Shown: piece by piece, positions 51,441-60,627 of the stretch
How the letters are laid out: each line of letters starts with the position of its first letter
Numbering within the stretch: position 1 is the stretch's first letter
NCBI RefSeq assembly: GCF_006716185.1
Contig: NZ_VFOP01000001.1
Span: 3,534,001-3,598,000 of the forward strand
Length of the DNA stretch: 64,000 bases
Reading direction: 5' to 3'
From: Ornithinicoccus hortensis
Lineage (GTDB): Bacteria; Actinomycetota; Actinomycetes; Actinomycetales; Dermatophilaceae
Program-made: the position numbers and the translations under genes
Notes under the pieces: generated by a model
What the model was told of the DNA's origin: nothing
The model's database searches: none
The model's input: the letters and a program-made list of their open reading frames with translations, nothing else

Positions 51441-52754
51441 CGGGAGGACCGAGGTGACGGCGCGGGTGAGCAGGTCGACGATCTCGGTGACCTCCTCGGA
51501 CGTCACGACGAGGGGTGGGCCGAGGAGGACGAGGTCGCCGCGGGAGCCGTCGGCGCAGCCGGTGGAGGAGTACACCAGCAGCCCCAGCTCGCGGGCGGCG
51601 GCGACGACCCGCTCGGTGACCCGCAGCGACCGGTCGAAGGGCTCGCGGGACTCCCGGTCCGCGACGAACTCGACGCCCACGAGCAGGCCCCGGCCGCGGA
51701 CGTCCCCGACGTTCGGGTGCGCCCCGAGGGACCGCACGATCTCGGCCGCCAATTGCGCGCCACGATCCGCCGAGGCCTCCACGAGTCGCTCCTCGCGCAG
51801 CCGGCGGAGCACGGCCAGACCGGTGGCGGCACCGACCTGGTGGTGGGAGTGGGTGAAGCCGTGCACGAACCCGGCGGTCGAGATCGCCTCGTGGACCGGC
51901 CCGCTGGCCACCGCCAGGCCCAAAGGCCAGTAGCCCGACGACGCGCCCTTGCCCGCCGTCAGCAGGTCGGGACGCAGCCCCCAGTGGTCGCTGCCGAACC
52001 AGGCACCGGTCCGTCCGAAGCCGGTCATCACCTCGTCGGCGATGACGAGCACGCCGTGCCGGCGGCAGACCTCGGCCACGGCGGGCCAGTAGTCGTCCGG
52101 CGGCACGCACGCGCCCAGCGCCGCGCCCGCAACCGGCTCGGCGATGAACGCCGCCACCTGCCCGGGCCCCACGCTGGTGATCAGCTCCTCCAACGCCTCG
52201 GCCTGGCGCGCCCCGCACCCCACGGGGTGGCTGTCCGGGAAGGGGCAGCGGTACTCGTAGGGCGTGCTCGTATGCCGGGCGTGCCCCAGCCACGGCTCGT
52301 AGGGCCGGCGCAGCGACGGTCGACCGGAGACGTCCAGCGCCCCACGGGAGTTGCCGTGGTAGGCGCCGACCCGCCCGATCACCACCGACCGGTCCTCCCC
52401 CCGGGCGAGGTGGTAGGCGCGGGCCATCTTCAGGGCCGTCTCGACCGCCTCGCTGCCCCCGGAGACCGGGTAGACCCGCGGGTCGTCGACCGGGAGGACC
52501 TCGGCCAGTTCCAGGGCGTAGGTCTCCAGCACCTCGGAGGTGAAGACCGACCCGTGGGCATAGGCGACGGCGCCGGCCTGCTCGGCCATCGCCGCGACCA
52601 CCTCGCCCCGGCCGTGACCGACCCCGACCACGATCGCGCCGCCCGCGGCATCGAGGTAGCGTCGACCCTCCTCGTCGAACATCTGCACGCCGCGTGCGTG
52701 GCTGACCCGGGGCGGACCGGCGGCGGTGGCCCGGGAGAAGACGTGCCCGCTCAC
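51432..52754 (-). CDS. Class-III aminotransferase (omega-amino acid type)
   Basis: 440 residues. PLP Lys in [27 protein letters not shown]-type block (VIADEVMTGFGRTG), and SGGSEAVETALKMARAY. It moves an amino group from an omega-amino compound to a keto acid; the substrate is not set by sequence. GTG start without a clear ribosome site. The final codons overlap the last unit of repeat array C. Confidence 0.88.
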   Translation of the reverse strand: MSGHVFSRATAAGPPRVSHARGVQMFDEEGRRYLDAAGGAIVVGVGHGRGEVVAAMAEQAGAVAYAHGSVFTSEVLETYALELAEVLPVDDPRVYPVSGGSEAVETALKMARAYHLARGEDRSVVIGRVGAYHGNSRGALDVSGRPSLRRPYEPWLGHARHTSTPYEYRCPFPDSHPVGCGARQAEALEELITSVGPGQVAAFIAEPVAGAALGACVPPDDYWPAVAEVCRRHGVLVIADEVMTGFGRTGAWFGSDHWGLRPDLLTAGKGASSGYWPLGLAVASGPVHEAISTAGFVHGFTHSHHQVGAATGLAVLRRLREERLVEASADRGAQLAAEIVRSLGAHPNVGDVRGRGLLVGVEFVADRESREPFDRSLRVTERVVAAARELGLLVYSSTGCADGSRGDLVLLGPPLVVTSEEVTEIVDLLTRAVTSVLPPP

Positions 52755-52823
52755 CGGTTACCCACCGCCATCACCGGGTCCTCACTCCAGCACCCGCACG
52801 CGCCCCCGCCGCTCAGCGCCGGC

Positions 52824-54197
52824 TCACCGTGCGACGACCTCGACCACGGCCTCGGCGAGGATCCGCAGCCCGGTCTCGACCTCGGACCGGTCGATCACCA
52901 GGGGCGGGGCCATCCGGACGACGTTCTCACCGGCCTCCAGGACGAGCAGACCACGCTCGAAGGCCGCCATCTGCACCGCCTCGGCGATCTCGCCGCTGGG
53001 GAACTCGATGCCGATCATCAGGCCCACGCCGCGCACGTCGACCAGCGTGTCCGGGTGCTGCGCCTGCAGCGCGCGCAGGCCCTCGAGCAGCGCGTTGCCC
53101 TGCTCCGTGGCGTTCTCCAGCAGGCCCTCCTCGCGGATCACCTGCAGCGTGGCCAGGCCGGCCGCGCAGGGCACCGGGCTGCCGCCATACGTCGAGCCGT
53201 GCGCCCCGACGCCCCAGCTCTCCATGATCGAGGCCCGCGCGATGAACGCCCCGAGCGGCAGGCCGGAGGCGAGCCCCTTGGCGCTGAGCAGGATGTCCGG
53301 CTCGACCCCGGTGTGCTCGATGGCCCACATCTTCCCGGTGCGCCCCGCCCCGGACTGCACCTCGTCGGCGACCAGCAGGATGCCGTAGCGGTCGCACAGC
53401 TCGCGCAGGTCGGCCATCCACCCGTCGGCGGGCACGATGTAGCCACCCTCCCCCTGGATCGGCTCGACGAAGATCGCCGCCACCTCCGAGGGGTCGACGT
53501 CGTAGCGGAACAGGGTGTTCTCCAGGTAGTCGATCGTCCCGGTGTCGCGCCCGCCCTCCGCGGCGATCCGCGGGTCGGCGAACGGCACGTGGTGCACGCC
53601 GGGCAGCAGGGGGCCGAACCCCTTGTGGTACTTCGCCTTCGAGGCGGTCAGGCTCAGCGCTCCGTAGGTCCGGCCGTGGAACGCGCCGTTGAAACTGATC
53701 ACGTACGGCCGCCCGGTCGCGTAGCGCGACAGCTTGAGCGCACCCTCGACGGCCTCGGCGCCGGAGTTGGTCAGGAAGACCCGCACCGGGTCGCTCATCG
53801 GCGCGACGTCGGCCAGCGCTTGGCACATCTGCGAGTAGATCGGCAGGAAGAAGTCGCTCGCGGAGTAGTGCAGCAGGTCGGCCGCCTGCTCCTGCACCGC
53901 CCGCACGACGGTGGGGTGCGCGTGCCCGGTCGAGTTCACCGCGATCCCGGCGTTGAAGTCGAGGAACAGGTTGCCGTCGACGTCCTCGAGCGTCGAGCGC
54001 CACCCGCGACGCGGCGCCAGCGGGTAGGCGCGCGGCAGGGAGGGGCTGGTCACGGCACCGTCCGCGGACAGCACCTCCTGGGCCGCCGGGCCGGGCAGCG
54101 CGGTCCGCACGTCGGGCACCGGCCGCTGCGGGTCGAACCACTCGGGTTGCTGCTCGCCGGTGCCGGTGAGTTCGGCGCGGACGTCTGTCGTGGTCAT
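52824..54197 (-). CDS. Class-III aminotransferase (GABA/ornithine type)
   Basis: 457 residues. Motifs are LDFNAGIAVNSTGHAHP, NSGAEAVEGALKLSRYATGR, FVEPIQGEGGYIVP, LLVADEVQSGAGRTGK and PLP Lys in ILLSAKGLASGLPLG. These favour the 4-aminobutyrate/ornithine branch. Ornithine use would give glutamate semialdehyde, the same intermediate as proline breakdown, fitting its place beside the P5C dehydrogenase. GAGAGGTGG precedes the ATG at 54197. Confidence 0.9.
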   Translation of the reverse strand: MTTTDVRAELTGTGEQQPEWFDPQRPVPDVRTALPGPAAQEVLSADGAVTSPSLPRAYPLAPRRGWRSTLEDVDGNLFLDFNAGIAVNSTGHAHPTVVRAVQEQAADLLHYSASDFFLPIYSQMCQALADVAPMSDPVRVFLTNSGAEAVEGALKLSRYATGRPYVISFNGAFHGRTYGALSLTASKAKYHKGFGPLLPGVHHVPFADPRIAAEGGRDTGTIDYLENTLFRYDVDPSEVAAIFVEPIQGEGGYIVPADGWMADLRELCDRYGILLVADEVQSGAGRTGKMWAIEHTGVEPDILLSAKGLASGLPLGAFIARASIMESWGVGAHGSTYGGSPVPCAAGLATLQVIREEGLLENATEQGNALLEGLRALQAQHPDTLVDVRGVGLMIGIEFPSGEIAEAVQMAAFERGLLVLEAGENVVRMAPPLVIDRSEVETGLRILAEAVVEVVAR

Positions 54198-54246
54198 CGG
54201 GACCACCTCTCTGTGCCGGTCAGGCACGCTCTGCAGGACGGGGTAT

Positions 54247-54275
54247 GCCGTGGGGCGGGGGCACCGCCCCACGGC
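54247..54275 (-). terminator. 12-bp stem hairpin after pruA
   Basis: GCCGTGGGGCGG (54247-54258), loop GGGCA, exact complement 54264-54275. It lies 36 bp past the pruA stop, so the aminotransferase may be made from its own promoter or by read-through. Confidence 0.75.
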
Positions 54276-54310
54276 GGGGGCATGTCGTAGGTCGGGTCGG
54301 ACGCGCCCGG

Positions 54311-55867
54311 TCAGGACACGACGCTCTGGGACTGTTCGCGCAGGTAGAGACCGAGGTAATACAGGCCGCCACCGGCCTTGCCGGAGCTGCCCGAACCCTT
54401 CCAGCCGCCGAACGGTTGGACCCCGGGCCAGGCGCCGGTGGTGGCACCGGCGGGCCGGTTCACGTAGACGACCCCGGCGTGGATGGTGTCCAGGAACCAG
54501 TCGATCTCCGCGTCGTCCCCGGAGAAGAAGCCGGCGGTCAGGCCGAGCGGGGTCTCGTTGGCGCGGGCCATCGCCTCGTCCAGGGAGTCCACCGCGGTGA
54601 CCGCGACGAACGGGACGAACAGCTCCTCGGCGAACAGCCAGTCGTCCGAGCGCAGGTTGCCCACGACCGTGGCCTGGACGTAGTGTCCGGGGAACCCGTC
54701 GGTGCCCTGGAGGACCTCGCCACCGGCGACGACCCGTCCGGACTCCCGGGCGTGGTTCACCGCCTTCTCGAACCGGGCGACGGCGTCGGCGTCGATCACC
54801 GGGCCCATGAAGGTGTCCCGCTCCAGCGGGTCGGCCGGGGTGACCTCCTCGGCCTTGGCGGCCAGCTTCGCGAGGAACTCGTCGTGCACCGAGGCGTCGA
54901 CGTAGACCCGGGAGCAGGCCGAGCACTTCTGCCCGGAGAAGCCGAACGCGGACCGGGCGACACCCTGGGCGGCCTTGTCCAGGTCGGCCGAGGCGGCCAC
55001 GATCGTCGGGTTCTTGCCGCCCATCTCGGCCACGACCGGTTTGGGGTACCCCGCGGCGGTGGAGTCGCGAAGGATGGACATGCCGACCGCGTAGGAGCCG
55101 GTGAAGGTGATGCCGTCGACCTCCCGGTGGCCGACGACGGCCTTGCCGACCTCGTCGCCGCCGGGCAGGAACTGCACCGCACCCTCGGGGACCCCCGCCT
55201 TGAGCAGGATCTGGTAGATGCGCCAGGCGGTGTGGCTGCCCTGGACGCTGGGCTTGAGCACCACCGTGTTGCCGGTCAGCAGCGCGGCCGCGGCCGGCCC
55301 TGCGGCGAGGGCGGCGGGGAAGTTGAACGGGGCAATGACCGCCCAGACTCCGTGCGGCTTGAGCACGCTGCGGGTCTTCTCGGCCGCGGTGAGGCTGTCC
55401 ATCGGGCGGTCGTAGCCCTCGTTGGCCTCCATCTGGTCGGCGTAGTAGCGGAAGAAGACGGCGGCCTCCTCGACGTCGCCGAGCGCCTCCAGCCGGTTCT
55501 TGCCCACCTCCATCGTCACCAGGGCGGCCAGCTCGTTGGAGTACTCGGAGATCAGGTCACCGACCTTGCGGATCACCGCCATCCGGTCCTGCCAGCTACG
55601 GCCGGCCCACTCCGGCGCGGCCGCGCGGGCATCCTCCATCGCCTTCTCGATGGCCGCCGGCGACGCGGCCCGGACCCGGGCGATGACGACCGCCGGGTCG
55701 GCGGGGCTGGTCACCTCGACGGGGTCGCCGGGACTGTCGTCGCCCGGTGCCGCGATCTCGGCGCCCAACCAGCCGCGCGCCGTCTCGATGCCGGCCTCGT
55801 AGGCCACGTGCATGTCCTCGTTGTCTGCGGTCAGGGTCGCGTACGTCACGCGGAACTTCTCAGCCAC
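54311..55867 (-). CDS. pruA: L-glutamate gamma-semialdehyde (P5C) dehydrogenase
   Basis: 518 residues, aldehyde dehydrogenase fold. Catalytic Cys in GFSGQKCSACSRVYVD, Glu in VAEMGGKNP, NAD motif TFTGSYAVGM, and APFNFPAAL. It oxidises the proline-derived semialdehyde to glutamate. AGGAAG lies before GTG 55867. An inverted repeat, CGGTCA-N10-TGACCG, lies 48 bp upstream. Confidence 0.95.
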   Translation of the reverse strand: MAEKFRVTYATLTADNEDMHVAYEAGIETARGWLGAEIAAPGDDSPGDPVEVTSPADPAVVIARVRAASPAAIEKAMEDARAAAPEWAGRSWQDRMAVIRKVGDLISEYSNELAALVTMEVGKNRLEALGDVEEAAVFFRYYADQMEANEGYDRPMDSLTAAEKTRSVLKPHGVWAVIAPFNFPAALAAGPAAAALLTGNTVVLKPSVQGSHTAWRIYQILLKAGVPEGAVQFLPGGDEVGKAVVGHREVDGITFTGSYAVGMSILRDSTAAGYPKPVVAEMGGKNPTIVAASADLDKAAQGVARSAFGFSGQKCSACSRVYVDASVHDEFLAKLAAKAEEVTPADPLERDTFMGPVIDADAVARFEKAVNHARESGRVVAGGEVLQGTDGFPGHYVQATVVGNLRSDDWLFAEELFVPFVAVTAVDSLDEAMARANETPLGLTAGFFSGDDAEIDWFLDTIHAGVVYVNRPAGATTGAWPGVQPFGGWKGSGSSGKAGGGLYYLGLYLREQSQSVVS

Positions 55868-55914
55868 CGTTGGCTTCCTCTCATCAGCGGGGACCCGCGA
55901 ACTGCAAAATCGCC

Positions 55915-55936
55915 GGTCAGACGCCTCTTTGACCGA
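55915..55936. promoter_or_regulatory. Inverted repeat CGGTCA-N10-TGACCG before pruA
   Basis: Two exact 6-bp arms, 48-69 bp upstream of the pruA start. A candidate site for a proline-responsive regulator; no such regulator is in the window. Confidence 0.45.
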
Positions 55937-56000
55937 TAATCTTCCTGTCGAACTGCGTCCACACAGAACTCTATCCCGTCCGAGGCGCCATTTCGATGTC

Positions 56001-56735
56001 TCAGGGGGTACGTCGGCGGAGCGTCAACGAGCCGAGCGCCAGCGCGACGACCCCGAAGGCGGCCAGCACCAGCAGGTCGACCGCGACGTCGGGCAGCGGA
56101 TCGGGTTGGCGGGCGACGGCCAGCATGGCGTCCACCGCGTAGGACAGCGGCAGCACGTCGGAGAGCCACTCCAGCACGCGGGGCAGCTGCTCGCGGGGCA
56201 CGATCAGCCCACAGAGCAGGAACTGGGGCAGCACGAACGCCGGCATGAACTGCACCGCCTGGAACTCGGTCCGGGCGAAGGCGCTGGCGAACAGCCCCAG
56301 GGCGGTGCCGACGACCGCGCCGGCCACCGCCACGACCACCAGCAGCCAGACCGGTCCCCGGACCTCCAACCCGCACACCCAGACGGAGAACCCGGTCGCG
56401 ATGAGTCCCTGCACGACGGCCAGCGACCCGAAGGCGAGGGCGTAGCCCAGCAGGAAGTCACCCCGCCCCAGCGGCGTGGACAGCAGCCGCTCCAGGGTCC
56501 CTCCGGTCCGCTCCCGCAGCGTCGCCACGCTGGTCACGATGAACATCACGACGAACGGGAAGATGCCCAGCACCGGGGCCCCGATGAGGTCGAACAGCCC
56601 GGTGTCCTGGGCGATCCAGGCGAGCAGCCCGATCAGCACGCAGGGCACGACCAGGAGCAGCGCGAGGGTGCGGTGGTCGGCGCGCAGCTGGGCCAGGACC
56701 CGCCGGGTGGTGGCCAGCGTCAGGGCCGGGTTCAT
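56001..56735 (-). CDS. ABC-2 type transporter permease
   Basis: 244 residues, six membrane helices, with RTGGTLERLLSTPLGRGDFLLGY, the signature of ABC-2 drug/polysaccharide exporters. Its ATG overlaps the stop of the ATPase gene by 4 bp. The substrate is unknown. Confidence 0.9.
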   Translation of the reverse strand: MNPALTLATTRRVLAQLRADHRTLALLLVVPCVLIGLLAWIAQDTGLFDLIGAPVLGIFPFVVMFIVTSVATLRERTGGTLERLLSTPLGRGDFLLGYALAFGSLAVVQGLIATGFSVWVCGLEVRGPVWLLVVVAVAGAVVGTALGLFASAFARTEFQAVQFMPAFVLPQFLLCGLIVPREQLPRVLEWLSDVLPLSYAVDAMLAVARQPDPLPDVAVDLLVLAAFGVVALALGSLTLRRRTP

Positions 56736-57469
56736 CGCCGCCCCCCGCGCTCGATGAGGGCCAGGAAGGCTCCCTCGGCATCGGCCGCCCCGGTCGCCTC
56801 CAGCAGGTCCGGCAGGGGGGCGTCGGCCAGCACCGCGCCGTCGCGGAGCAGGACGAGCCGGTCGCACCGGGTCGCCTCGTCCATCACGTGGCTGGACACC
56901 AGCAGCGTGGTCCCCCGGTCGGCCAGCTCGTGGAACAGGTCCCACAGGTCGCGGCGCAGCACGGGGTCCAGCCCGACGGTGGGTTCGTCCAGGACGAGCA
57001 GCTCGGGGTCGCCCACGAGCGCCATCGCCAGGGAGACCCGGGAGGCCTGGCCGCCGGAGAGCCGCGCGACCTCCCGGTCGGCGTGGTCCCCGAGGTCCAC
57101 CCGGTCGATGGCCCGGTCCACGGCGCCGCAGGGCGCCCGGAGGATCTGGGCGAAGTAGTCCAGGTTGTCGCGCACCGTCAGGTCGCGGTACACGCTCGGC
57201 GTCTGGGTCACGTAGCCGACCCGGTGGCGCAGGCCCGCGGAGCCCGCCGGCTGTCCCAGCACGGTCACCTCGCCGGCGGCGACCACCTGCACCCCGACGA
57301 CCGTGCGCAGCAGCGTGCTCTTGCCGCTGCCGCTGGGCCCGAGCAGCCCGACCACCTGGCCGGCCGGCACGGTGAGCGCCTCGATGTCCACGACGCACCG
57401 CCCGCCGCGCTCGACCCGCAGGCCCCGCACGCCGAGCGCGGGATCGGGAGCCAGGCGGGGAGGCGCCAT
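56732..57469 (-). CDS. ABC transporter ATPase, partner of the ABC-2 permease
   Basis: 245 residues. Walker A GPSGSGKST near 44, Q-loop VTQTPSVYRDLTVRDNL, signature LSGGQASRVSLAMAL, Walker B LLVLDEPTVGLDP. The ATG lies 7 nt after TAGATT and has no ribosome site, so translation appears leaderless. The TAG of this hexamer is the stop codon of the isomerase gene. Confidence 0.92.
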   Translation of the reverse strand: MAPPRLAPDPALGVRGLRVERGGRCVVDIEALTVPAGQVVGLLGPSGSGKSTLLRTVVGVQVVAAGEVTVLGQPAGSAGLRHRVGYVTQTPSVYRDLTVRDNLDYFAQILRAPCGAVDRAIDRVDLGDHADREVARLSGGQASRVSLAMALVGDPELLVLDEPTVGLDPVLRRDLWDLFHELADRGTTLLVSSHVMDEATRCDRLVLLRDGAVLADAPLPDLLEATGAADAEGAFLALIERGGRR

Positions 57470-57476
57470 ACGAGGA

Positions 57477-57482
57477 AATCTA
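57477..57482 (-). promoter_or_regulatory. -10 hexamer TAGATT of the ABC ATPase; first half is the isomerase stop
   Basis: TAG (57482-57480) ends the isomerase; with ATT it forms the hexamer, 7 nt before ATG 57469. Confidence 0.55.
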
Positions 57483-58286
57483 CTCCGGTATCGGCGTCCG
57501 CGCCCGGTCCTGGCCAAGGTGCTCCCGGGTGAAGGCGAGCGCCTCGGCCAGGTCGAGTTCGCGTCGTTCCGGATCGAGCTTGCGGGTGCCCACCTCGATG
57601 GTGACCGCCCCGGCATACTCCTGGTCCAACAGCCACCGGAGCAGCTCGGCGCACGGCTGGTCCCCGCGGCCGGGGACCAGGTGCTCGTCCTTGAAGGAGC
57701 CGAGGCTGTCGGCCAGGTGGATGTGGGAGACCCGCGCCCCCAGCTTCTCGGCCAGGTCCACGGCGTCGACCTGCCCGGTGGCGGCGTGGGAGACGTCCAG
57801 GGTCACGTGCGCGTAGTCCTGGTCGAGCGGGTCCCAGTGCGGCAGGTAGGCCTGCATCTCGGAGGTGGCGGCCCGCCAGGGGAACATGTTCTCGACCGCG
57901 ATCTTGATGCCGTCCAGGTCCTGCTCCCGCCGGGACACCCCCTCGACGAAGCCCGAGGCGTACTCCCGCTGCCAGCGGAACGGTGGGTGCACGACGACGG
58001 TGTCCGCGCCGACGTCGGCGGCCAGCTGCAGCGAGCGGTCGATCTTGCCCCACGGCTGCCAGCCCCAGATCCGCTGGCTGAGCAGCAGGGTGGGGGCGTG
58101 GATCGCGCCCACCGGCAGGCCGTGCAGGTCCGAGAGGGCCCGCAGCGCCCCGGCCTCCTGGGTCACCGGGTCGGTCCAGACCATCACCTCGACGCCGTCG
58201 TAGCCGAGACGTTCGGCCAGGTCGAAGGCGTAGGCGCAGTTCTCCGGGTAGACCGAGGCGGTGGACAGCAGGACCGGCAGCGTCAT
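57480..58286 (-). CDS. Sugar phosphate isomerase/epimerase (AP-endonuclease-2 fold)
   Basis: 268 residues, TIM barrel. Metal ligands are in [34 protein letters not shown] and the C-terminal [10 protein letters not shown]. The fold covers xylose-isomerase-like enzymes, and the substrate is not determined. The ATG overlaps the Ppx stop by 4 bp, as in many actinobacteria. Confidence 0.88.
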   Translation of the reverse strand: MTLPVLLSTASVYPENCAYAFDLAERLGYDGVEVMVWTDPVTQEAGALRALSDLHGLPVGAIHAPTLLLSQRIWGWQPWGKIDRSLQLAADVGADTVVVHPPFRWQREYASGFVEGVSRREQDLDGIKIAVENMFPWRAATSEMQAYLPHWDPLDQDYAHVTLDVSHAATGQVDAVDLAEKLGARVSHIHLADSLGSFKDEHLVPGRGDQPCAELLRWLLDQEYAGAVTIEVGTRKLDPERRELDLAEALAFTREHLGQDRARTPIPE

Positions 58287-59209
58287 TGCGACATCCAGTC
58301 CAATCGCCGCAGGATGACGCCCTCGCGCAGCGCCCACGGGCAGATCTCCAGCTCCTCGATGTCGAACAGCTCCATCACCGACTCGACCACGATCGCCCCG
58401 GCCAGCACCTGCGGTGCGCGGGCCTCGGACACGCCGGGCAGGGCGCTGCGCTCCGCGGCGGTCATCGCCGCGAGTTCGGGCACCCGGGCGGTCAGGTCGG
58501 CCCGGGCGAGGGTGCGCCGCACGTACGGCCCCTCCCCGCTCGGGGCGGCGCCACAGACCCGGCCCAGGGCGCGGATCGTCTTGCTGGAGCCGACCACCCG
58601 GTCCGGGACCCCGACCTTCTTGATGTCGCGGCGCACGTCGGCGATTTCCGCCCGGACGTTCTTGCGCAGCTCCTTGAGCTGGCCCGGGGTCGGCGGGTCG
58701 CCGTCCAGCTCGCGGGTCAGCCGTCCTGCCCCCAACGGCAGGCTGACCGCGACGTCGGCGTCCTCGTCGATGCCGGCGGCCAGTTCCAGCGATCCGCCGC
58801 CGATGTCGACCAGCAGCAACCGGCCGGAGGACCAGCCGAACCAGCGGCGGGCCGCCAGGAAGGTCAACCGGGACTCGTCCTCCCCGGCGAGCACCTGCAG
58901 GCCCACGCCGGAGGCCGCCTCGACCTGGGCGAGCACCTCGTCGGTGTTGCCGGCGTCCCGGATCGCGCTGGTGGCAAAGCCCATCAGCTCGGACACGCCC
59001 CGGCTCTCCGCCACCTCGGTGCACTCCTGCACGAAGTCCGTCAGCATCTGCGCGCCGGCCGCCGAGATGTCGCCGTCGGGGGTGAGGTGCTCGGCCAGCC
59101 GCAGGACCACCTTGTGCGAGTAGTCCGGGAGTGGGTGCGCCCCCGAGTAGGCGTCGACCACCAACAGGTGCACGGTATTGGATCCGACGTCGATCACACC
59201 CAGGCGCAT
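58283..59209 (-). CDS. Ppx/GppA exopolyphosphatase-family protein
   Basis: 308 residues, actin-like ATPase fold: [16 protein letters not shown] at 4-19, [11 protein letters not shown] near 100, [15 protein letters not shown] near 145, [10 protein letters not shown] near 218. It hydrolyses polyphosphate and/or pppGpp. It lacks the C-terminal HD domain of E. coli Ppx, as usual in actinobacteria. The ATG is 7 nt after TAACCT and no ribosome site is visible. Confidence 0.92.
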   Translation of the reverse strand: MRLGVIDVGSNTVHLLVVDAYSGAHPLPDYSHKVVLRLAEHLTPDGDISAAGAQMLTDFVQECTEVAESRGVSELMGFATSAIRDAGNTDEVLAQVEAASGVGLQVLAGEDESRLTFLAARRWFGWSSGRLLLVDIGGGSLELAAGIDEDADVAVSLPLGAGRLTRELDGDPPTPGQLKELRKNVRAEIADVRRDIKKVGVPDRVVGSSKTIRALGRVCGAAPSGEGPYVRRTLARADLTARVPELAAMTAAERSALPGVSEARAPQVLAGAIVVESVMELFDIEELEICPWALREGVILRRLDWMSQ

Positions 59210-59216
59210 GTTCTGC

Positions 59217-59222
59217 AGGTTA
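59217..59222 (-). promoter_or_regulatory. -10 hexamer TAACCT of ppx; first half is the MFS stop
   Basis: TAA (59222-59220) ends the MFS gene; with CCT it forms the hexamer 7 nt before ATG 59209. Confidence 0.6.
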
Positions 59223-60566
59223 GTCCCCCCGGGGCCGGGTTGCCGCACCCGCGGTCCCGTCCGGGTCCGGCCGGGGAGCGTCGGGCGGGGCATCCGGCAC
59301 GGCCTCGGCGGGGGTGGGCACGAGCGTATGGGGTGCCGTCACGTGGGCGGGTCGGCCCCGTCCTCCGCCGTAGGAGATCTGCCGCACCGGTGGCCGGTTG
59401 ACGAGGTCGGCCAGGAACACCTTCCGGGCCGCCAGGATGAGCGCCCCCGCGGCCACGAAGAGCACCCCGGCGATGCCCCAGGCGGCCTGGTAGCCCACCC
59501 ACCCGACGACGGCCCCGAACAGGGCGGGCCCGGTGGCGCCGCCGATGAAGGCCCCACCCTGCACCATGCCCGACGCGGCCCCCGGCGCGTCGCGCCCGAC
59601 CCGGACGACGGCATACAGCAGCAGACCCGGCCAGGACCACCCGAGCGCGAAGGCGACGAAGCCGGCGAGGACCACCGTGGCGGGCGACTCGATCGCGAGC
59701 ACCCCCAGGGCCAGTCCCCCGATGACCATCTGCAGCGCCACGCCCGGCAGGTTCCGTCCGTGCCGCCCGTCGGCGCGGTGGCCGAGCAGCACCCGCAGGA
59801 CGAGGTTCGCCCCGCTGCCCACGGCCATCAGCACCCCGGCCTCGCTCGGGGTGAGCCCGACGTGGAACCCCCAGGAGGCCAGGAACGAGCCGAGGGAGTT
59901 CGCCGCCGCGCTGGCCAGGGTGATCGCCAGCAGGGTGATGACCAGGGCGCGCATCGGTGGCCGGTCCCGTTCCGCCCCGGCGGCCACGGGCCCTTCCACG
60001 GTGCGCGGCAGCCGGAGGCCGGAGAGCAGCACCAGGAGCCCGCCGACCCCGGTGGCGGCGAAGGTCCACCGCCACCAGCCGAAGGCGCCGAGCGTGGGCA
60101 CCGCCAGGCCGGCCAGCATGATCGAGATCGGGATGGCGGACTGCTTGATCCCGAAGCCGAGCCCGCGGCGGTGGGCCGGGATCACCCGGGCCATCGTCAG
60201 GTTGGCGGTCACCTGGCAGGCCGCGTTGGCCATCCCGAGGAGGACCAGCAGCCCGAGCAGGACCACCCACGAGTGCGCCAGGAGAGCCACCCCGAGGCCG
60301 CCGACCGCGGCGATCGCCCCCGCCAAGATGGTGCTGCGGCGCCGCCCCATCCGGTCGGTGAGCCCGCCCCCGAGCAGCGCCGCGAGAGCTGCCGAGCCGA
60401 AGAAGACGCTCACCGCGATCCCGAACCGGACCTCGTCGAAGCCCAGCTCCTCCCGGACGAAGACCGACTGGGAGCTGAGCAGGAAGACCGGCAGCGTGCC
60501 CAGCGTGGTCATCAGGCTGGCCCCCACGACCGTTCCGGTGAACGGTGGGAGGTGGGGTCGCGGCAT
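59220..60566 (-). CDS. MFS transporter
   Basis: 448 residues, 12 membrane helices, motif [17 protein letters not shown] near 67, Pro/Asp-rich tail of about 55 residues. It could carry sugars, acids or drugs. ATG 60566 in GGTATGCC lies 6 nt after TACAGT with no ribosome site. Confidence 0.88.
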   Translation of the reverse strand: MPRPHLPPFTGTVVGASLMTTLGTLPVFLLSSQSVFVREELGFDEVRFGIAVSVFFGSAALAALLGGGLTDRMGRRRSTILAGAIAAVGGLGVALLAHSWVVLLGLLVLLGMANAACQVTANLTMARVIPAHRRGLGFGIKQSAIPISIMLAGLAVPTLGAFGWWRWTFAATGVGGLLVLLSGLRLPRTVEGPVAAGAERDRPPMRALVITLLAITLASAAANSLGSFLASWGFHVGLTPSEAGVLMAVGSGANLVLRVLLGHRADGRHGRNLPGVALQMVIGGLALGVLAIESPATVVLAGFVAFALGWSWPGLLLYAVVRVGRDAPGAASGMVQGGAFIGGATGPALFGAVVGWVGYQAAWGIAGVLFVAAGALILAARKVFLADLVNRPPVRQISYGGGRGRPAHVTAPHTLVPTPAEAVPDAPPDAPRPDPDGTAGAATRPRGD

Positions 60567-60572
60567 ACCACG

Positions 60573-60578
60573 ACTGTA
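60573..60578 (-). promoter_or_regulatory. -10 hexamer TACAGT of the MFS gene, leaderless
   Basis: TACAGT, CGTGGT (6 nt), ATG 60566. It faces TAGAGT at 60615-60620 across 36 bp. Confidence 0.55.
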
Positions 60579-60614
60579 GGGCCGCGTCCCGGACCGGCCG
60601 GAGGCAGACCCACC

Positions 60615-60620
60615 TAGAGT
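60615..60620 (+). promoter_or_regulatory. -10 hexamer TAGAGT of the Cys-rich gene, leaderless
   Basis: TAGAGT, GGTCCCC (7 nt), ATG 60628. Confidence 0.55.
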
Positions 60621-60627
60621 GGTCCCC

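Noticed and set aside
51143-51457. Protein with 11-residue repeats over array C
   Set aside because: The frame is open only because 33 is divisible by three; it has no ribosome site and a composition set by the repeat.
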